A stretch of DNA of 64,000 nucleotides from an uncultured Sphingomonadaceae bacterium. Its GTDB lineage: Bacteria; Pseudomonadota; Alphaproteobacteria; Sphingomonadales; Sphingomonadaceae. A program made the position numbers and the translations under genes. The notes under the pieces are model-generated. The model was not told the origin of the DNA and ran no database searches. It saw only the letters and a list, made by a program, of their open reading frames with translations. Positions 41,136-50,900 of the stretch are shown in pieces; position 1 is the stretch's first letter, and the number at the start of each line of letters is the position of its first letter. The stretch spans positions 1 to 64,000 of the forward strand of contig CAIQHF010000024.1 of the NCBI GenBank assembly GCA_903871605.1. Direction: 5' to 3'.

Positions 41136-42038
41136 TCAGCGCTGGCGGCGCACCGGCACCGGCGCGTTGCACAGGTCGACGCCGCCGGCGGGCCGCACGA
41201 AGAACGCGTCGCGGCGGTTGGCACGCGCACCCAGATAGGCGGCGAAGGCGGGCGCATCGCTGCGCATGATCTCGTAGCGCGGGCGTTCGGCGGGCGGGAG
41301 GTCGGCGGCGATCCGCGCGCGGCGGATCGTCGTGCGCTGTCTGGCGTCCGTATAGAAGCCGAGATCGCCGGTGCCGCGCGGCAGCGCGGTCATCGCCTCG
41401 ATCCCGCCGACGACGCGGCCGACCAGCGCGATGTTGCGATCGAGATGCCGCGGCGCCTGGCCGATCACCGCATAGAGTTCGGCGCCGCTGCCGGTGTCCG
41501 GCGGCATGTCGCGCCCGACGCCGACCATCCCGTAGCAATGCGCCAGCCACGCGGCATGACCGTCGCTCGCGACCGGCCAGCCCTCGCTATGGCCGACGAT
41601 CGACGCATAGGCGTCGCGCGAGGCGAGCGGTCGCAGCGCCAGCCCCGCCAGCCGCCGCTCATATTCGGCAGGCGGATGTGCCGCGACACCTTCCGGCAGC
41701 GGCCGCTTCTCGTCCGCGCCGGCCCATTGGACGACATAATTATCCTGGACGCGCTCGATCGTGCCGCCGTCGAACCACCCGGCGCGTGCCAAGGCGCGGA
41801 TGTTGGCGACATGCACCGGCGCGAATCCGGGCGCCAGCTCGATCGCCACCTCGGCGCCGTCGGCGAGCGCCATGACCAGCAGGTTTTCGGGCGCGACGGG
41901 GCGCCATGCCGCGGCGGGCGCGGCGCCGACGATCTCGCCGGGCGAGGGTGGCGAGGGCGGCGCGGGTGCCGGAGGCGGCGGCGCAGCAGCGGCGGCGAGC
42001 AGCGCGAGCAGCGCGCGCGGAACGGGCGATCGGATCAT
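41136..42038 (-). CDS. Periplasmic peptidyl-prolyl cis-trans isomerase (cyclophilin)
   Basis: 300 aa. Signal peptide and Pro/Ala-rich linker (residues 1-40), then a cyclophilin domain: [20 protein letters not shown]-like start, [20 protein letters not shown] and [34 protein letters not shown]. It catalyses proline isomerisation in envelope proteins. Convergent with eipA. Confidence 0.88.
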   Translation of the reverse strand: MIRSPVPRALLALLAAAAAPPPPAPAPPSPPSPGEIVGAAPAAAWRPVAPENLLVMALADGAEVAIELAPGFAPVHVANIRALARAGWFDGGTIERVQDNYVVQWAGADEKRPLPEGVAAHPPAEYERRLAGLALRPLASRDAYASIVGHSEGWPVASDGHAAWLAHCYGMVGVGRDMPPDTGSGAELYAVIGQAPRHLDRNIALVGRVVGGIEAMTALPRGTGDLGFYTDARQRTTIRRARIAADLPPAERPRYEIMRSDAPAFAAYLGARANRRDAFFVRPAGGVDLCNAPVPVRRQR

Positions 42039-42105
42039 GGGCCCAGGCTGCCACAGCCGTCACGCTTGCGGAAGAGCGGCGATGCGGTTAGTCGCCCCAG
42101 CCGAC

Positions 42106-42196
42106 GGAGCGGTGGCCGAGTGGTCGAAGGCGCACGCCTGGAAAGTGTGTAAGGGTCCAAAGCTCTTCGTGGGTTCGAATCCCACCCGCTCCGCCA
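42106..42196 (+). tRNA. serT: tRNA-Ser (anticodon GGA)
   Basis: 91 nt: acceptor GGAGCGG pairs with CCGCTCC (42186-42192), D-arm GGCCGAGTGGTCGAAGGC, anticodon loop CTGGAAA with GGA, long variable arm, T-loop GGGTTCGAATCCC and encoded CCA. A common integration target; a decayed integrase lies 200 bp downstream. Confidence 0.98.
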
Positions 42197-42197
42197 C

Positions 42198-42217
42198 GGA
42201 CCCCTCCGCAGGGGTCC
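42198..42217 (+). terminator. Hairpin right after tRNA-Ser
   Basis: GGACCCCT-CCGC-AGGGGTCC, 8-base perfect arms, starting one base after CCA. No T-run follows, but the place fits tRNA 3' end formation. Confidence 0.6.
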
Positions 42218-42318
42218 ACAGCAGTCCACTAGGATTGACGACTCTCCCCTGAAACCCAAGCTTTAGCGGCTCGACTCGGCCACAGCCGTGCGCACGCCTC
42301 CACCCGAGACGTGGGCGC

Positions 42319-42377
42319 AAAACGTGGACCCAGTGTTGGAAAAACGTGGTCCCAGACCCCGGAAAACGTGGTCCCAG
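42319..42377 (+). repeat. Three 15-bp direct repeats at exact 22-bp period
   Basis: AAAACGTGGTCCCAG occurs at 42341-42355 and 42363-42377, and with one change (A for T) at 42319-42333. The step is 22 bp each time, two helical turns. They precede the integrase pseudogene and fit arm-type integrase sites. Confidence 0.8.
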
Positions 42378-42403
42378 CATCGGGAGCATTGTCCTGGAGG
42401 ATA

Positions 42404-43756
42404 TGATGCTGACGACGCCAAGATCCGCTCCGCCAAGCCGCGCGCGAAGCCCTACAAACTGACCGGCGGCTACAGACTCTATCTGCTGGTGAAGCCCGGA
42501 GGCTCCAAGCTCTGGAAATGGAGCTATACCTACGGCGACAAGCAGAAGACCATGCACTTCGGCATCTACCCGATGGTCCGCCTCGCCCGGGCCCGTGCCA
42601 AACGCGACGAGGCGCGCGCGCAGCTCGGCGAGGGTCGCGACCCGGGTGTCGTCAAGCGATTGCTCATCGAAGAAAATCTGCGTGCGTCAGAACTGACCTT
42701 CGAGTTCGTCGCGCGCGAGTGGCACATGAATACGAAATCCAGTGGGCGTAGGTCCATGCCGACGACGTTCTGCGAAGCCTCGCGAGGGACGTATTCCCGA
42801 CGATAGGGAAGCTCCCCATCGGCAATCTGAAGCCGCCGCACATCCTCAGTCTATTGAAGGCGATCGAGGATCGAGGCGCCATCGAAACCGCCAAACGCGT
42901 GCGTCAGCGCATCTCCGCGGCATTCGTCTGCGCGATTGCGAAGGGCATCGCGGACATCGACCCGGCAGAGGGTCTGGGGGCAGCGCTCAAGCCGCTACGA
43001 AAGGGACGCCAGCCGGCGATCGTCGACCTTGTCCGGCTCCGCACGATGATCGACGATGCCGAGCGCGATCATGCGCGACCGATCACCCGGCTGGCTCTCC
43101 GGCTCCTGGCACTGACGTCGGTGCGTCCAAGCGAGATCCGCGGGGCACAGTGGACAGAGTTCGAGGATCTCGACGGCCGTGCTCCCCTCTGGCGCATCCC
43201 TGCAACTCGGATGAAGGGCGATCTTGATCGGAAGGAGGAGGTCGGCGGCGATCATCTTGTGCCGCTCGCGCCGCAAAGCGTGGCGCTGTTCCGCGCGCTG
43301 TGGCCGCTGACCGGCAGTTGCAGTCTTCTATTCCCCAACGAGAGGCACTGGCATCGGCCGATGAGCGAAAACGCGATCGGCTATCTGCTCAATCGAGCGG
43401 GCTATCATGGTCATCATGTCCCGCACGGCTTCCGCGCGGCTTTTTCGACGATCATGAACGAGTGGGTCGAGCAGCACGGCAAGGACCATGACCGGAAGGT
43501 GATCGACCTGATGCTTGCGCATGTGCCCAGCGGGAAGGTCGAGAGCGTCCACAACCGGGCAGCCTATATGCCGCGCAGGCGGGAGATCGCCCGAATATGG
43601 GCCGACAAGCTGACCGAGGGTCTGCCGCCGCCAGCCGAGATCGTTGGTCGCGTGGCTAGGGAGTCGAAATCGGGCCTGCGGCGAAAACCTCTTCCCGAGG
43701 TACCGGCGTCGTTCCGATTCCCGATTGTGCCGCGAAGCGTTCCAGCACTTCGGTAG
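42404..43756 (+). pseudogene. int: Broken P4-type tyrosine integrase
   Basis: Two frame changes. The ATG at 42404 (ATGCTGAC) reads out of frame with the following DAKIRSAKPRAKPYK arm-binding domain, which fits loss of one base. A second shift lies near 42740-42751, where an in-frame TAG precedes VHADDVLRSLARDVFP. From 42854 on the sequence is continuous: MKAIEDRGAIETAKRVRQRI, RLLALTSVRPSEIRGAQWTE (catalytic Arg), VPHGFRAAFSTI, DLMLAHVPSGK. Remains of an element once integrated at tRNA-Ser; the partner end is not seen. Confidence 0.85.
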
Positions 43757-44280
43757 GCGAGACCAGTCCTGATTGGTCGACGGATCAGCACGCCCGATGC
43801 GCGCCCTCGCGTCAAAACAGGAGCGCACTACGGACAATAGCAGCAGGGCGCTCGATAGTCGCCCCCTGCTGCTATTCTCGGCGTTCAAGGGGTGGCCGGA
43901 AGGGTCGCGTTGGTCGTCGAAGCGGCATGACGCCGTATACCCGGCGCTCGAGGTAGCGATGCTTTCGGTTACGGCTACGAAGCTCGGCGCCATCGTCCGA
44001 AAGAGAACATCTGTTTCGGACAGTATGCGCTCAAAAACTCATCTGAAAGTCGTAACGGGAATCGCGCGAATACCATGCTTGGCTCGGCTTCCGCGCTCGC
44101 GCAGACAAGAGCGTTCGCCCACGCGGCCCTTGGCAAGCCGCTGCCGGGGTCGCGCGCGCCGAGACACGCGCGACTTGTGGCAGCTGAATGGGCGGCAGAA
44201 GCGGGGAGGATCGAAGGGCCTCCGGCCTGCGGCTTCAGGGTCTTATTGCCGGATTATGCCGCGACATCTTCGCCAGCGGC
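43757..44280. other. Non-coding stretch with a 12-bp-arm hairpin
   Basis: No convincing gene on either strand. At 43837-43848 / 43864-43875 there is a perfect inverted repeat ATAGCAGCAGGG / CCCTGCTGCTAT with a 15-base loop. Otherwise nothing recognised; probably decayed mobile-element DNA. Confidence 0.6.
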
Positions 44281-44952
44281 TCAGGATCTGAACAGGATCG
44301 CGACAAGAAGCAGTAAAGCGAAGCCTTCTGTCAGGCCGACGATAGCTGATGCAAACGCTACGATGGCTCCGATTGGCCGCTGGCTTTTAAACCAGCATGT
44401 CTCGACCACGACGTAATGGATGAGGGCAGCTGATGCCATCGCAGCGCCAACCATGCGCCCCGGCGGCCAATGCAAGGTGGCGATGGTCGTGCCGATACTG
44501 ATGCCTAGTGCGAAGAGCGACGCGGGATAGCAGTTCGCGTAGAAGGGCATACGAAGGCTCAACCGGTTCAGCTGCACCCTTTGGCCCCTTACGAGCCTGA
44601 CCGACATAACCAGCGGGAAAATTGCAAAAACCAAAAGCCGCAGCACCACGGCGCTGCTATCGTCGGACACCAGGCCCGCGAGACCTCGGTGGCTGGCGAC
44701 GATCCTATCAGTTACACCGAGCGCCTCCTCGATCCCGTGGGCTAGGGCTAGCGTTAGAGCGAGAAATAGCGGCGGGCTAATTGCGTCCGAATATTGCTCG
44801 GCTTCGGGCAACGCGAGTTGGCTATCGGCATAGGCCATCATCGAAAGCGGTCGGACTGCCGCGCGCCAAAGCGTTAACGGATAGAAGGCCAGCCAGCTCA
44901 TCACTTCGTAGAGAAGCTCGTCGAGCGAATTGAGCCACTTCATGAAGTCCAT
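44281..44952 (-). CDS. Multi-spanning membrane protein of unknown function
   Basis: 223 aa. Cytosolic N-terminus (LNSLDELLYEVMSWLAFYP, TLWRAAVRPLSMMAYADSQ) then about five membrane helices (FLALTLALAHGIEEALGV, VVLRLLVFAIFPLVMSVRL, SLFALGISIGTTIATLHW, AAMASAALIHYVVVETCW, AIVGLTEGFALLLLVAIL). The N-terminal pattern recurs in alphaproteobacterial permease-like hypotheticals. Function unknown. Confidence 0.75.
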   Translation of the reverse strand: MDFMKWLNSLDELLYEVMSWLAFYPLTLWRAAVRPLSMMAYADSQLALPEAEQYSDAISPPLFLALTLALAHGIEEALGVTDRIVASHRGLAGLVSDDSSAVVLRLLVFAIFPLVMSVRLVRGQRVQLNRLSLRMPFYANCYPASLFALGISIGTTIATLHWPPGRMVGAAMASAALIHYVVVETCWFKSQRPIGAIVAFASAIVGLTEGFALLLLVAILFRS

Positions 44953-45136
44953 GGCGCATGATCCGTCTTAGCCGCTCGAAAGACAATAGTCGTCCCAGCG
45001 GCTCCGGCGGCTCGTGTACGCCCGGCGCTCGAAATGAACGAATGTCGCAACGTGAGAACCGCAACGACGTAATTGGATGACGGCTTCCGGGTCGGGTCCG
45101 ACGTGACCTCGCAATCAGACGTGTACGCTCGATCTG

Positions 45137-46111
45137 CTAAGGAGCGCTGCGCACCGGGGTTGCTTCGGCCAGGATCAGCACGAACTGGTCATCGGCATTG
45201 GCCCACTCGGCGACCGACGTCCAACCGCCGGCGGCGAGCAGCAGGCGCGCGTCGCGCGGTCCGTATTTGTGGCTGTTCTCCGTGTGGATCGTCTCGCCCG
45301 CCGCAATGGCGAAGCGATGCCCCGAGACGGTGAACGCAAGGTCCCGCATCGCTTCGAGGTGCATCTCGATTCGCGCTATGCCGTCGTTCCAGCGCACGAT
45401 GTGGCGGAACGCGTCGACCGGAATGTCGCCCTCGAGCTCGCGATTGATCCGGTGGAGAAGATTGAGGTTGAACGCCGCGGTCACGCCTTGGGCATCGTCA
45501 TAGGCGTCGATCAGCACGGCAGGGTCCTTGATCCGGTCCATCCCAATCAGCAGCATCGCGCCATCGCCCAGCGTGCGAGCCATGGCGCGGAGCAGATCTA
45601 CCGCGCTGGAGGCGATCAGGTTGCCGACCGTCGATCCGGGAAAGAAACCCAGCCGTGGTGCATCCTCGATCATCGGGGGCAAGGTGATCGCGCGGGTGAA
45701 GTCCGCCTCGACCGGGTGGACGGGAAGGCCGGGGAAGCGCTGACCGAGCGCCGCCGCGGAGTCGCGCAGGAAGTCGCCCGAAATGTCGATCGGCACATAG
45801 GCGGCCGGATCGACCGCGGACAGCAGCAGCGGGGTCTTGGCCGACGAGCCCGAACCGAACTCGACCACTGCCCGACCGTGGCCGGTGATCGCCGCAACCG
45901 CGGCGGCATGGGTTTGCAGCAGCCGACGCTCGACGCGCGTCGGGTAATATTCGGGGAGGTCGGTGATCCGTTCGAACAGCGCCGATCCGTGGGCGTCGTA
46001 GAACCACCGCGCGGGGATCGCGCGCTGCGGCGCGGCCAACCCCGCCAGAACGTCGGCGCGGAAGGCGGGATCGGCGGCGGGCACGACAGCCCGTACGGTC
46101 GTGATCGTCAC
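45137..46111 (-). CDS. egtD: L-histidine N-alpha-methyltransferase EgtD
   Basis: 324 aa from the GTG at 46111; an in-frame TTG at 46129 is an alternative that would overlap egtB. EgtD pattern: FRADVLAGLAAPQRAIPARWFYDAHGS, LFERITDLPEYYPTRVE, SAM site AVVEFGSGSSAKTPLLL, PGSTVGNL, and TENSHKYG near the C-terminus. It trimethylates histidine to hercynine, first step of ergothioneine synthesis. Follows egtB on the same strand with no gap. Confidence 0.93.
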   Translation of the reverse strand: MTITTVRAVVPAADPAFRADVLAGLAAPQRAIPARWFYDAHGSALFERITDLPEYYPTRVERRLLQTHAAAVAAITGHGRAVVEFGSGSSAKTPLLLSAVDPAAYVPIDISGDFLRDSAAALGQRFPGLPVHPVEADFTRAITLPPMIEDAPRLGFFPGSTVGNLIASSAVDLLRAMARTLGDGAMLLIGMDRIKDPAVLIDAYDDAQGVTAAFNLNLLHRINRELEGDIPVDAFRHIVRWNDGIARIEMHLEAMRDLAFTVSGHRFAIAAGETIHTENSHKYGPRDARLLLAAGGWTSVAEWANADDQFVLILAEATPVRSAP

Positions 46112-46112
46112 G

Positions 46113-47408
46113 TCACAGGTCCCGGGCAAGCCGGACGCCGGTAAATTGCCACCGCTTGTTGGGCTGGAAGAAGTTGCGATAGCTCGCCCGAGTGTGCCCG
46201 CGCGGGGTGGCGCAGCTGCCGCCCTTCAGCACGAACTGGCCGGACATGAACTTGCCGTTATACTCGCCGATGGCGCCGTCGGCGGCACGAAAGCCGGGGT
46301 GGGCGAGGAAGGACGAGTTGGTCCACTGCCACACGTCCCCAAACATTTGGCGCAGCCCTTCGCCTCGTCGAGCTGGCAACGGCCTCACTGCTCCGGGCTC
46401 ATCAAGGAAGTTTCCTGCCGACGCATCGATGGCCTCGGCGCTGGCCTCCCATTCCGCCTCGGTGGGGAGCCGGGCGCCTGCCCAATGGGCATAGGCGTCC
46501 GCTTCGTAGAGGCTGACGTGCGTGACGGGCGCTGCGAGGTCGAGCGGTTGCAGGCCATCAAGCCCGAAGCTGTCGCCAAAGCGGCCGCTCGCATCCCGAC
46601 GCCAATAGAGCGGTGCGTCGATCCCATTCGCGCGAACCCAATCCCAGCCGTCCGACAACCAGTGCGCGGGTGCGTCGTATCCGCCGTCCTCGACGAAAGC
46701 GCGCCATTCACCGTTGGTGACGAGCCGATCGGACAGAGCATGCCGCTGCAGCCAGACCGTATGCCGCGGACCTTCGCAGTCGAAGCCGAATCCCGTTCCG
46801 CCATGGCCGATCTCCACCAAGCCGGCCCGGCCCTCTATCCATCGCATCGGCTCGGGTGGCGCGGCCGATGCGATTTCCCGCGCCGGCCAGAGCGAGGGTG
46901 CGAGCGGGTTCTGGGCGAAGAGGTGCAGCAGATCCGTCTGGAGCAGTTCCTGATGCTGCTCTTCATGGTGCGTGCCGAGCTCGACGAGCTCCCATGCGGC
47001 CTGAGGCAGCCTCTCCCAAGCAGCGACGATCGCCGCGTCGACATGCGCACGATAGGCGCGGACCTCGTCCAGAGACGGGCGCGTGAGCAGCCCGCGCGAC
47101 GGCCGCGCGATGCGCGCGCCCTCGGCTTCATAGTAGGAGTTGAAGATGAAGGGCCACCGCGCGTCATAGGCTTCGTAGCCAGGCAGGTGATCGCGCAGAA
47201 CGAAGGTCTCGAAAAACCAGGTGACGTGGCCGAGATGCCATTTGGCGGGGGAGGCGTCTTCCATCGACTGGGCAGTGGCGTCCGCATCGGACAGGCCAGC
47301 CGCCAGCGCCACCGAGCGCGCGCGGACGTGGCGGAAGCGTTCCAGAGTCTGGTCGCCCAGGCCTTCTTGGACGACCGGAAGTCCGGTCGCGATCACCATA
47401 TTCATCAA
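46113..47408 (-). CDS. egtB: Ergothioneine sulfoxide synthase EgtB
   Basis: 431 aa. DinB-like N-terminal part with iron ligands in WHLGHVTWFFETFVLRDHL and THHEEQHQELLQTD. C-terminal FGE-sulfatase domain (LVEIGHGGTGFGFDCEGPRH, LPTEAEWEASA, GDVWQWTNSSF, GGSCATPRGHTRASYRNFF). It joins hercynine to cysteine or gamma-glutamylcysteine. Operon with egtD; no EgtA, EgtC or EgtE is seen here, as usual in alphaproteobacteria. Confidence 0.94.
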   Translation of the reverse strand: MMNMVIATGLPVVQEGLGDQTLERFRHVRARSVALAAGLSDADATAQSMEDASPAKWHLGHVTWFFETFVLRDHLPGYEAYDARWPFIFNSYYEAEGARIARPSRGLLTRPSLDEVRAYRAHVDAAIVAAWERLPQAAWELVELGTHHEEQHQELLQTDLLHLFAQNPLAPSLWPAREIASAAPPEPMRWIEGRAGLVEIGHGGTGFGFDCEGPRHTVWLQRHALSDRLVTNGEWRAFVEDGGYDAPAHWLSDGWDWVRANGIDAPLYWRRDASGRFGDSFGLDGLQPLDLAAPVTHVSLYEADAYAHWAGARLPTEAEWEASAEAIDASAGNFLDEPGAVRPLPARRGEGLRQMFGDVWQWTNSSFLAHPGFRAADGAIGEYNGKFMSGQFVLKGGSCATPRGHTRASYRNFFQPNKRWQFTGVRLARDL

Positions 47409-48124
47409 AGCCTCCCGGGGAGGTGCTTAACGATCCCGTCATTCGAAGGTTGCACGGGCCAAGGCATCGGCGTCCGGCCGTTCGGTTCGTCCAGATTTGC
47501 CCGGAGAGGTGCGGTTCGAAGCTGCGCAAATACAACATTCCTCTGGCTGCCGGTCGGCCATTGTGAGTGCGGTGCGAGTGACGATCGATCTTGCAAGGAT
47601 ACGGGAGGAGACGCCGGCACGCGCTCCGACTCCTATCTCCTCGCAGCTGGCGGGACCCTGATACCGCGCACGGTCACCGACGCCGTCAAGGTGCACGTAG
47701 ACCTCAAAAGCGAGGTAAAGGGGGGATGGCCCATCGCATGGCAACGAGCCTTCTACGGCCTGCAATTCGGTCGACTGCGGTCACCTCATAGGACATTGCA
47801 GTCATTCCTGTATGAACCGTGGTACGTCAGCTTCCGGAAGAAGGCGCTGTTCGCGCGTCTAGACCTGCTGTATCCAAGAACGAACAAGGTTGGCGTTAGC
47901 CGACTGATGGAGTTCAGGCAGGCGCTTTCGGCGAGCTGCCGTTCAGTTGAGTAGTAGTAACGATTAAATCTTCGGCAGTTTCGCGCACAGTCCTGAAAAA
48001 CTTGCGAGCTGCAGATTTCAAGATGACGATATTCTGAGCAATCCGCGTGGATTATTGCACGGTAGGATTGCAATAAGCGGTGTTACGTAACAAACATTCG
48101 ACCCGCCCGCCTACCTAGAAAATT
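47409..48124. other. Stretch without a convincing gene
   Basis: Several short open frames exist but none has good composition and a start. The plus-strand frame ending at 47954 (SDSYLLAAGGTLIPRTVTDA, LYEPWYVSFRKKALFARLD) looks partly coding but has no nearby start, so it could be a gene remnant. The base composition falls at 47955-48110. A perfect palindrome TGTTACGTAACA lies at 48081-48092. Confidence 0.55.
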
Positions 48125-49465
48125 TCAGAGGATGATCTCGAAGCTAGCCCCGCCCTCCGCGCTGCGGCCGACCTCGATTGATCCGTGGTGCAGCAGCACG
48201 ATCTGCCGCACGAAGCTCAGCCCGACGCCGGTTCCCGCGCGCTTGGTGGTGAAGAACGGCAGGAAGATGTCGATCGCGAACTTCTCCGTAACGCCGGGGC
48301 CGTTGTCCGCGATCATGATGCGGGTGCGGCCATACGCCGTCCTGCCGATGGTCGCGGTCAGCCGTGGCGCGTCGCCATGCGCGCGCGCCGCTTCGGCGCC
48401 GTTCTTGAGGAGATTGAGCAGCACCTGCGCGAGCAGATCGGCGTCAGCGACGAGGTCCAGCCGTTTGGGCTGGACGGACGCCTCCACCGCGACGCCGGAC
48501 GCCTGCGGCATCGCCATGAACAGCCGCACGACCTCGTCGAGCCACGCCCCGGCTGCGAACCGCGTCATCGTCAGCGAGGGTGCCGTGCTGAACTCGCGAT
48601 AGGAATCTACAAAATGCATCATGCCCTTGGCGCGGTTGGCCAGCGCTTCTACCGCCATGCGCGCATCCGCAATCGCCGGGTCGCCGCCATGATCCACATC
48701 GGCGATCAGCGCGGCGGCGGTGGCGGCGAGCGACGTCACCGGCGTGATCGAGTTCATGATCTCGTGGGTGAGCACGCGGACGAGATCGGACTGGGTCGCG
48801 ATCTCGGCGGCATCGAGCTCGTTCTGGATGATCTGGAGCGACAGGATGCGCCATCGTTCGCCGCCGCGATCGAAACCGGCGCAGGCGAGCGTCGCGCGTT
48901 CGCTAAGGCCATCGACCATCACCCGGCACATCCGCCGCTCACCGGGTATGATCGCTTCCAGCGCGGCCGAGAAGCCGGCTCCATAGTGCTCGAACGCGGT
49001 GATAGATCGTTCCCCGGCCGAACCGAACATGCGCCGCGCGGACTTGTTGGAGAGCCTGACGGTGCCGGATGGGTCGATCGCCAGCAGAGGCGTCGGGGTT
49101 TCGTCCACCAGGGCGGCGGCGAAGCGATTGTCGGACGCGTCGTCCGCCCGCTCCTTCCGCAGCCGCCGCAGCGCCAGATCGAGCGCGGCACCAAGCTCGT
49201 CGAAACCGCTGCCTTGCCCGATCTGGCGGAAGGTCTGCGCGAGATCGCCATGTTCCAGCGCCGAGACGAACCGCGCGACGGCGATGTTGGTGCGCTGGGT
49301 CTGCCGCCACAGCTGCCACAGCAGGCCGAGCGCGACGAGGCCGAGCAGGATCTTGGTCGCGGCCAGCCCCGGCAGCGGCAGGATCCAGACCAGCAGCGCC
49401 ACCGCCGCGACGAGCAGCGCGAGATAGCTCCCCACTGCGACGACGAAGCGCCCGCTAGAGCGCAT
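48125..49465 (-). CDS. Sensor histidine kinase of an NtrY-like system
   Basis: 446 aa from the ATG at 49465, which overlaps the response regulator's last codons. Two membrane helices at the N-terminus (residues 7-50), HAMP-like segment with ALEHGDLAQTFRQIG, PAS-like part (VDETPTPLLAIDPSGTVRLSN), phospho-acceptor H234 in LTHEIMNSITPV, N-box LLKNGAEAARA, G-box IADNGPGV and FFTTKRAGTGVGLSFVRQI. It would phosphorylate the adjacent sigma-54-type regulator. No periplasmic sensor domain of size is seen. Confidence 0.9.
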   Translation of the reverse strand: MRSSGRFVVAVGSYLALLVAAVALLVWILPLPGLAATKILLGLVALGLLWQLWRQTQRTNIAVARFVSALEHGDLAQTFRQIGQGSGFDELGAALDLALRRLRKERADDASDNRFAAALVDETPTPLLAIDPSGTVRLSNKSARRMFGSAGERSITAFEHYGAGFSAALEAIIPGERRMCRVMVDGLSERATLACAGFDRGGERWRILSLQIIQNELDAAEIATQSDLVRVLTHEIMNSITPVTSLAATAAALIADVDHGGDPAIADARMAVEALANRAKGMMHFVDSYREFSTAPSLTMTRFAAGAWLDEVVRLFMAMPQASGVAVEASVQPKRLDLVADADLLAQVLLNLLKNGAEAARAHGDAPRLTATIGRTAYGRTRIMIADNGPGVTEKFAIDIFLPFFTTKRAGTGVGLSFVRQIVLLHHGSIEVGRSAEGGASFEIIL

Positions 49466-50846
49466 ATTTTTCCATCCGCCGGTACAGGCTGCCACGGGTG
49501 AGGCCGAGTTCGGTGGCGGCGTTGGAGATATTGTAGCCGTGCTTCTTGAGCGCGCGCCCGATCAGTTCGCGCTCGGCACGTTCGAGATTGAGGTCGGATA
49601 GAGGGGCCGCCGTCGATATTCGCGTCCCGGTGGCGGGTGCCGCGCGGGGTAGAGGAAAATCCGCGAGGGTCAGCTCCGATCCTTCGGCCAGGATGACCGC
49701 GCGCTCCGCTGCATGACGCAACGCCCGCACGTTGCCCGGCCAATCATAGGCGGACAGCTCGGCCAGCACGTCGTCCGGCACCGCACGCTCGGGCTTGCCG
49801 TATTTGCGCGCGTAGCTTCGCAGGAAATGATTCAGCAGCAGCGGGATATCTTCGCGGCGCTCGCGCAGCGGCGGCAGTTCGATCTCGACGGTGTTGAGGC
49901 GGAACAGCAAATCCTGCCGGAACCGCGTTTCGTCGCCGAGCTGATCGGCCGCTAGGTTGGTCGCGGAAATGATGCGGACGTCGATCGGCACCGGCCGGTT
50001 GGCGCCGACCGGGGTGATCTTGCGCTGCTCGAGCGCGGTCAGCAGCTTGGGCTGGAGATGCAGCGGCAGATTGCCGACCTCGTCTAGGAACAGCGTCCCC
50101 CCCTCCGCCGCCTGGAGGCGGCCGACGCGATCGGTCCGCGCATCGGTGAACGCGCCCTTGGCGTGGCCGAACAGCTCCGAATCGAACAGGCTCTCCGCCA
50201 CCGCGCCGAGATCGACCGAGAGCATGATCGCATCGGCACGCTGCGACTGGCGATGAAGCTCGCGCGCAACCAGTTCCTTGCCGGTGCCGTTCTCGCCAAG
50301 GATGAGGACATTGGCGTCGGTCGGCGCCGCTTTCTCGATCAGCGAATGGACGCGCGCCATCGCCGGTGATCGACCGAGCAGGTCGCTACCGCCGGGTGGC
50401 GTCGCGATCGTCTTGGCCTTGGCTTTTTCGACGCCCGTCTCTCGGCGCGAACGCCGCAGTGCGGCGGCGGTGCGGACAGTGGCGAGCAGCCGCTCGTTCG
50501 CCCAGGGCTTGGAGACGAAATCGGTGGCGCCGCGCTTCATCGCCTCGACCGCGACCTGCACGCCGCCATGCGCGGTGATGAGCACGATCGCGGCATCGGG
50601 ATCGAGCGCCAGTATCCGGCCGAGCCAGGCGAAGCCTTCCGATCCGTCGGTGGCGCCCCGCGCGAAATTGGCGTCGAGCAGGATGACGTCGGGCGCGCGT
50701 GCGCGGATCGTCTCCAGCGCATCCTGTGGCGAGGCGGTGGTGGCGACCTCGGCGAACAGCTGGCGCATCACCAGCCGCGCGGCGAGCAGGATATCCTCGT
50801 CGTCGTCGATGACCAGGCAGAGATCGTAGGACTGGGAACGCGGCAT
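49455..50846 (-). CDS. Sigma-54-dependent response regulator (NtrC family)
   Basis: 463 aa from the ATG at 50846. Receiver domain with DDDED near 14-18, phospho-acceptor D58 (VILLDAN) and K113 (VSKPW). AAA+ domain: Walker A GENGTGK 184-190, sigma-54 loop GAFTDA 231-236 (the usual motif is GAFTGA), Walker B GGTLFLDEVGNLP. C-terminal Fis-type HTH (GRALKKHGYNISNAATELGL, TRGSLYRRMEKYAL). Divergent from urcA and the exporter; two TGTCCG palindromes lie in between. Confidence 0.93.
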   Translation of the reverse strand: MPRSQSYDLCLVIDDDEDILLAARLVMRQLFAEVATTASPQDALETIRARAPDVILLDANFARGATDGSEGFAWLGRILALDPDAAIVLITAHGGVQVAVEAMKRGATDFVSKPWANERLLATVRTAAALRRSRRETGVEKAKAKTIATPPGGSDLLGRSPAMARVHSLIEKAAPTDANVLILGENGTGKELVARELHRQSQRADAIMLSVDLGAVAESLFDSELFGHAKGAFTDARTDRVGRLQAAEGGTLFLDEVGNLPLHLQPKLLTALEQRKITPVGANRPVPIDVRIISATNLAADQLGDETRFRQDLLFRLNTVEIELPPLRERREDIPLLLNHFLRSYARKYGKPERAVPDDVLAELSAYDWPGNVRALRHAAERAVILAEGSELTLADFPLPRAAPATGTRISTAAPLSDLNLERAERELIGRALKKHGYNISNAATELGLTRGSLYRRMEKYAL

Positions 50847-50900
50847 GCTGGGAAATCTCCTGCTGGGGCCAGCCTGCCAGCAATCAATTTCCATGCCAAC

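Noticed and set aside
43773-44291. 172-codon frame in the gap after the integrase pseudogene
   Set aside because: Composition is Arg/Ser-rich as in random high-GC DNA, and no ribosome site or motif is seen.
46101-47954. 617-codon open frame on the plus strand across egtB
   Set aside because: It is antisense to egtB, whose family motifs are clear; high GC keeps the opposite strand open.
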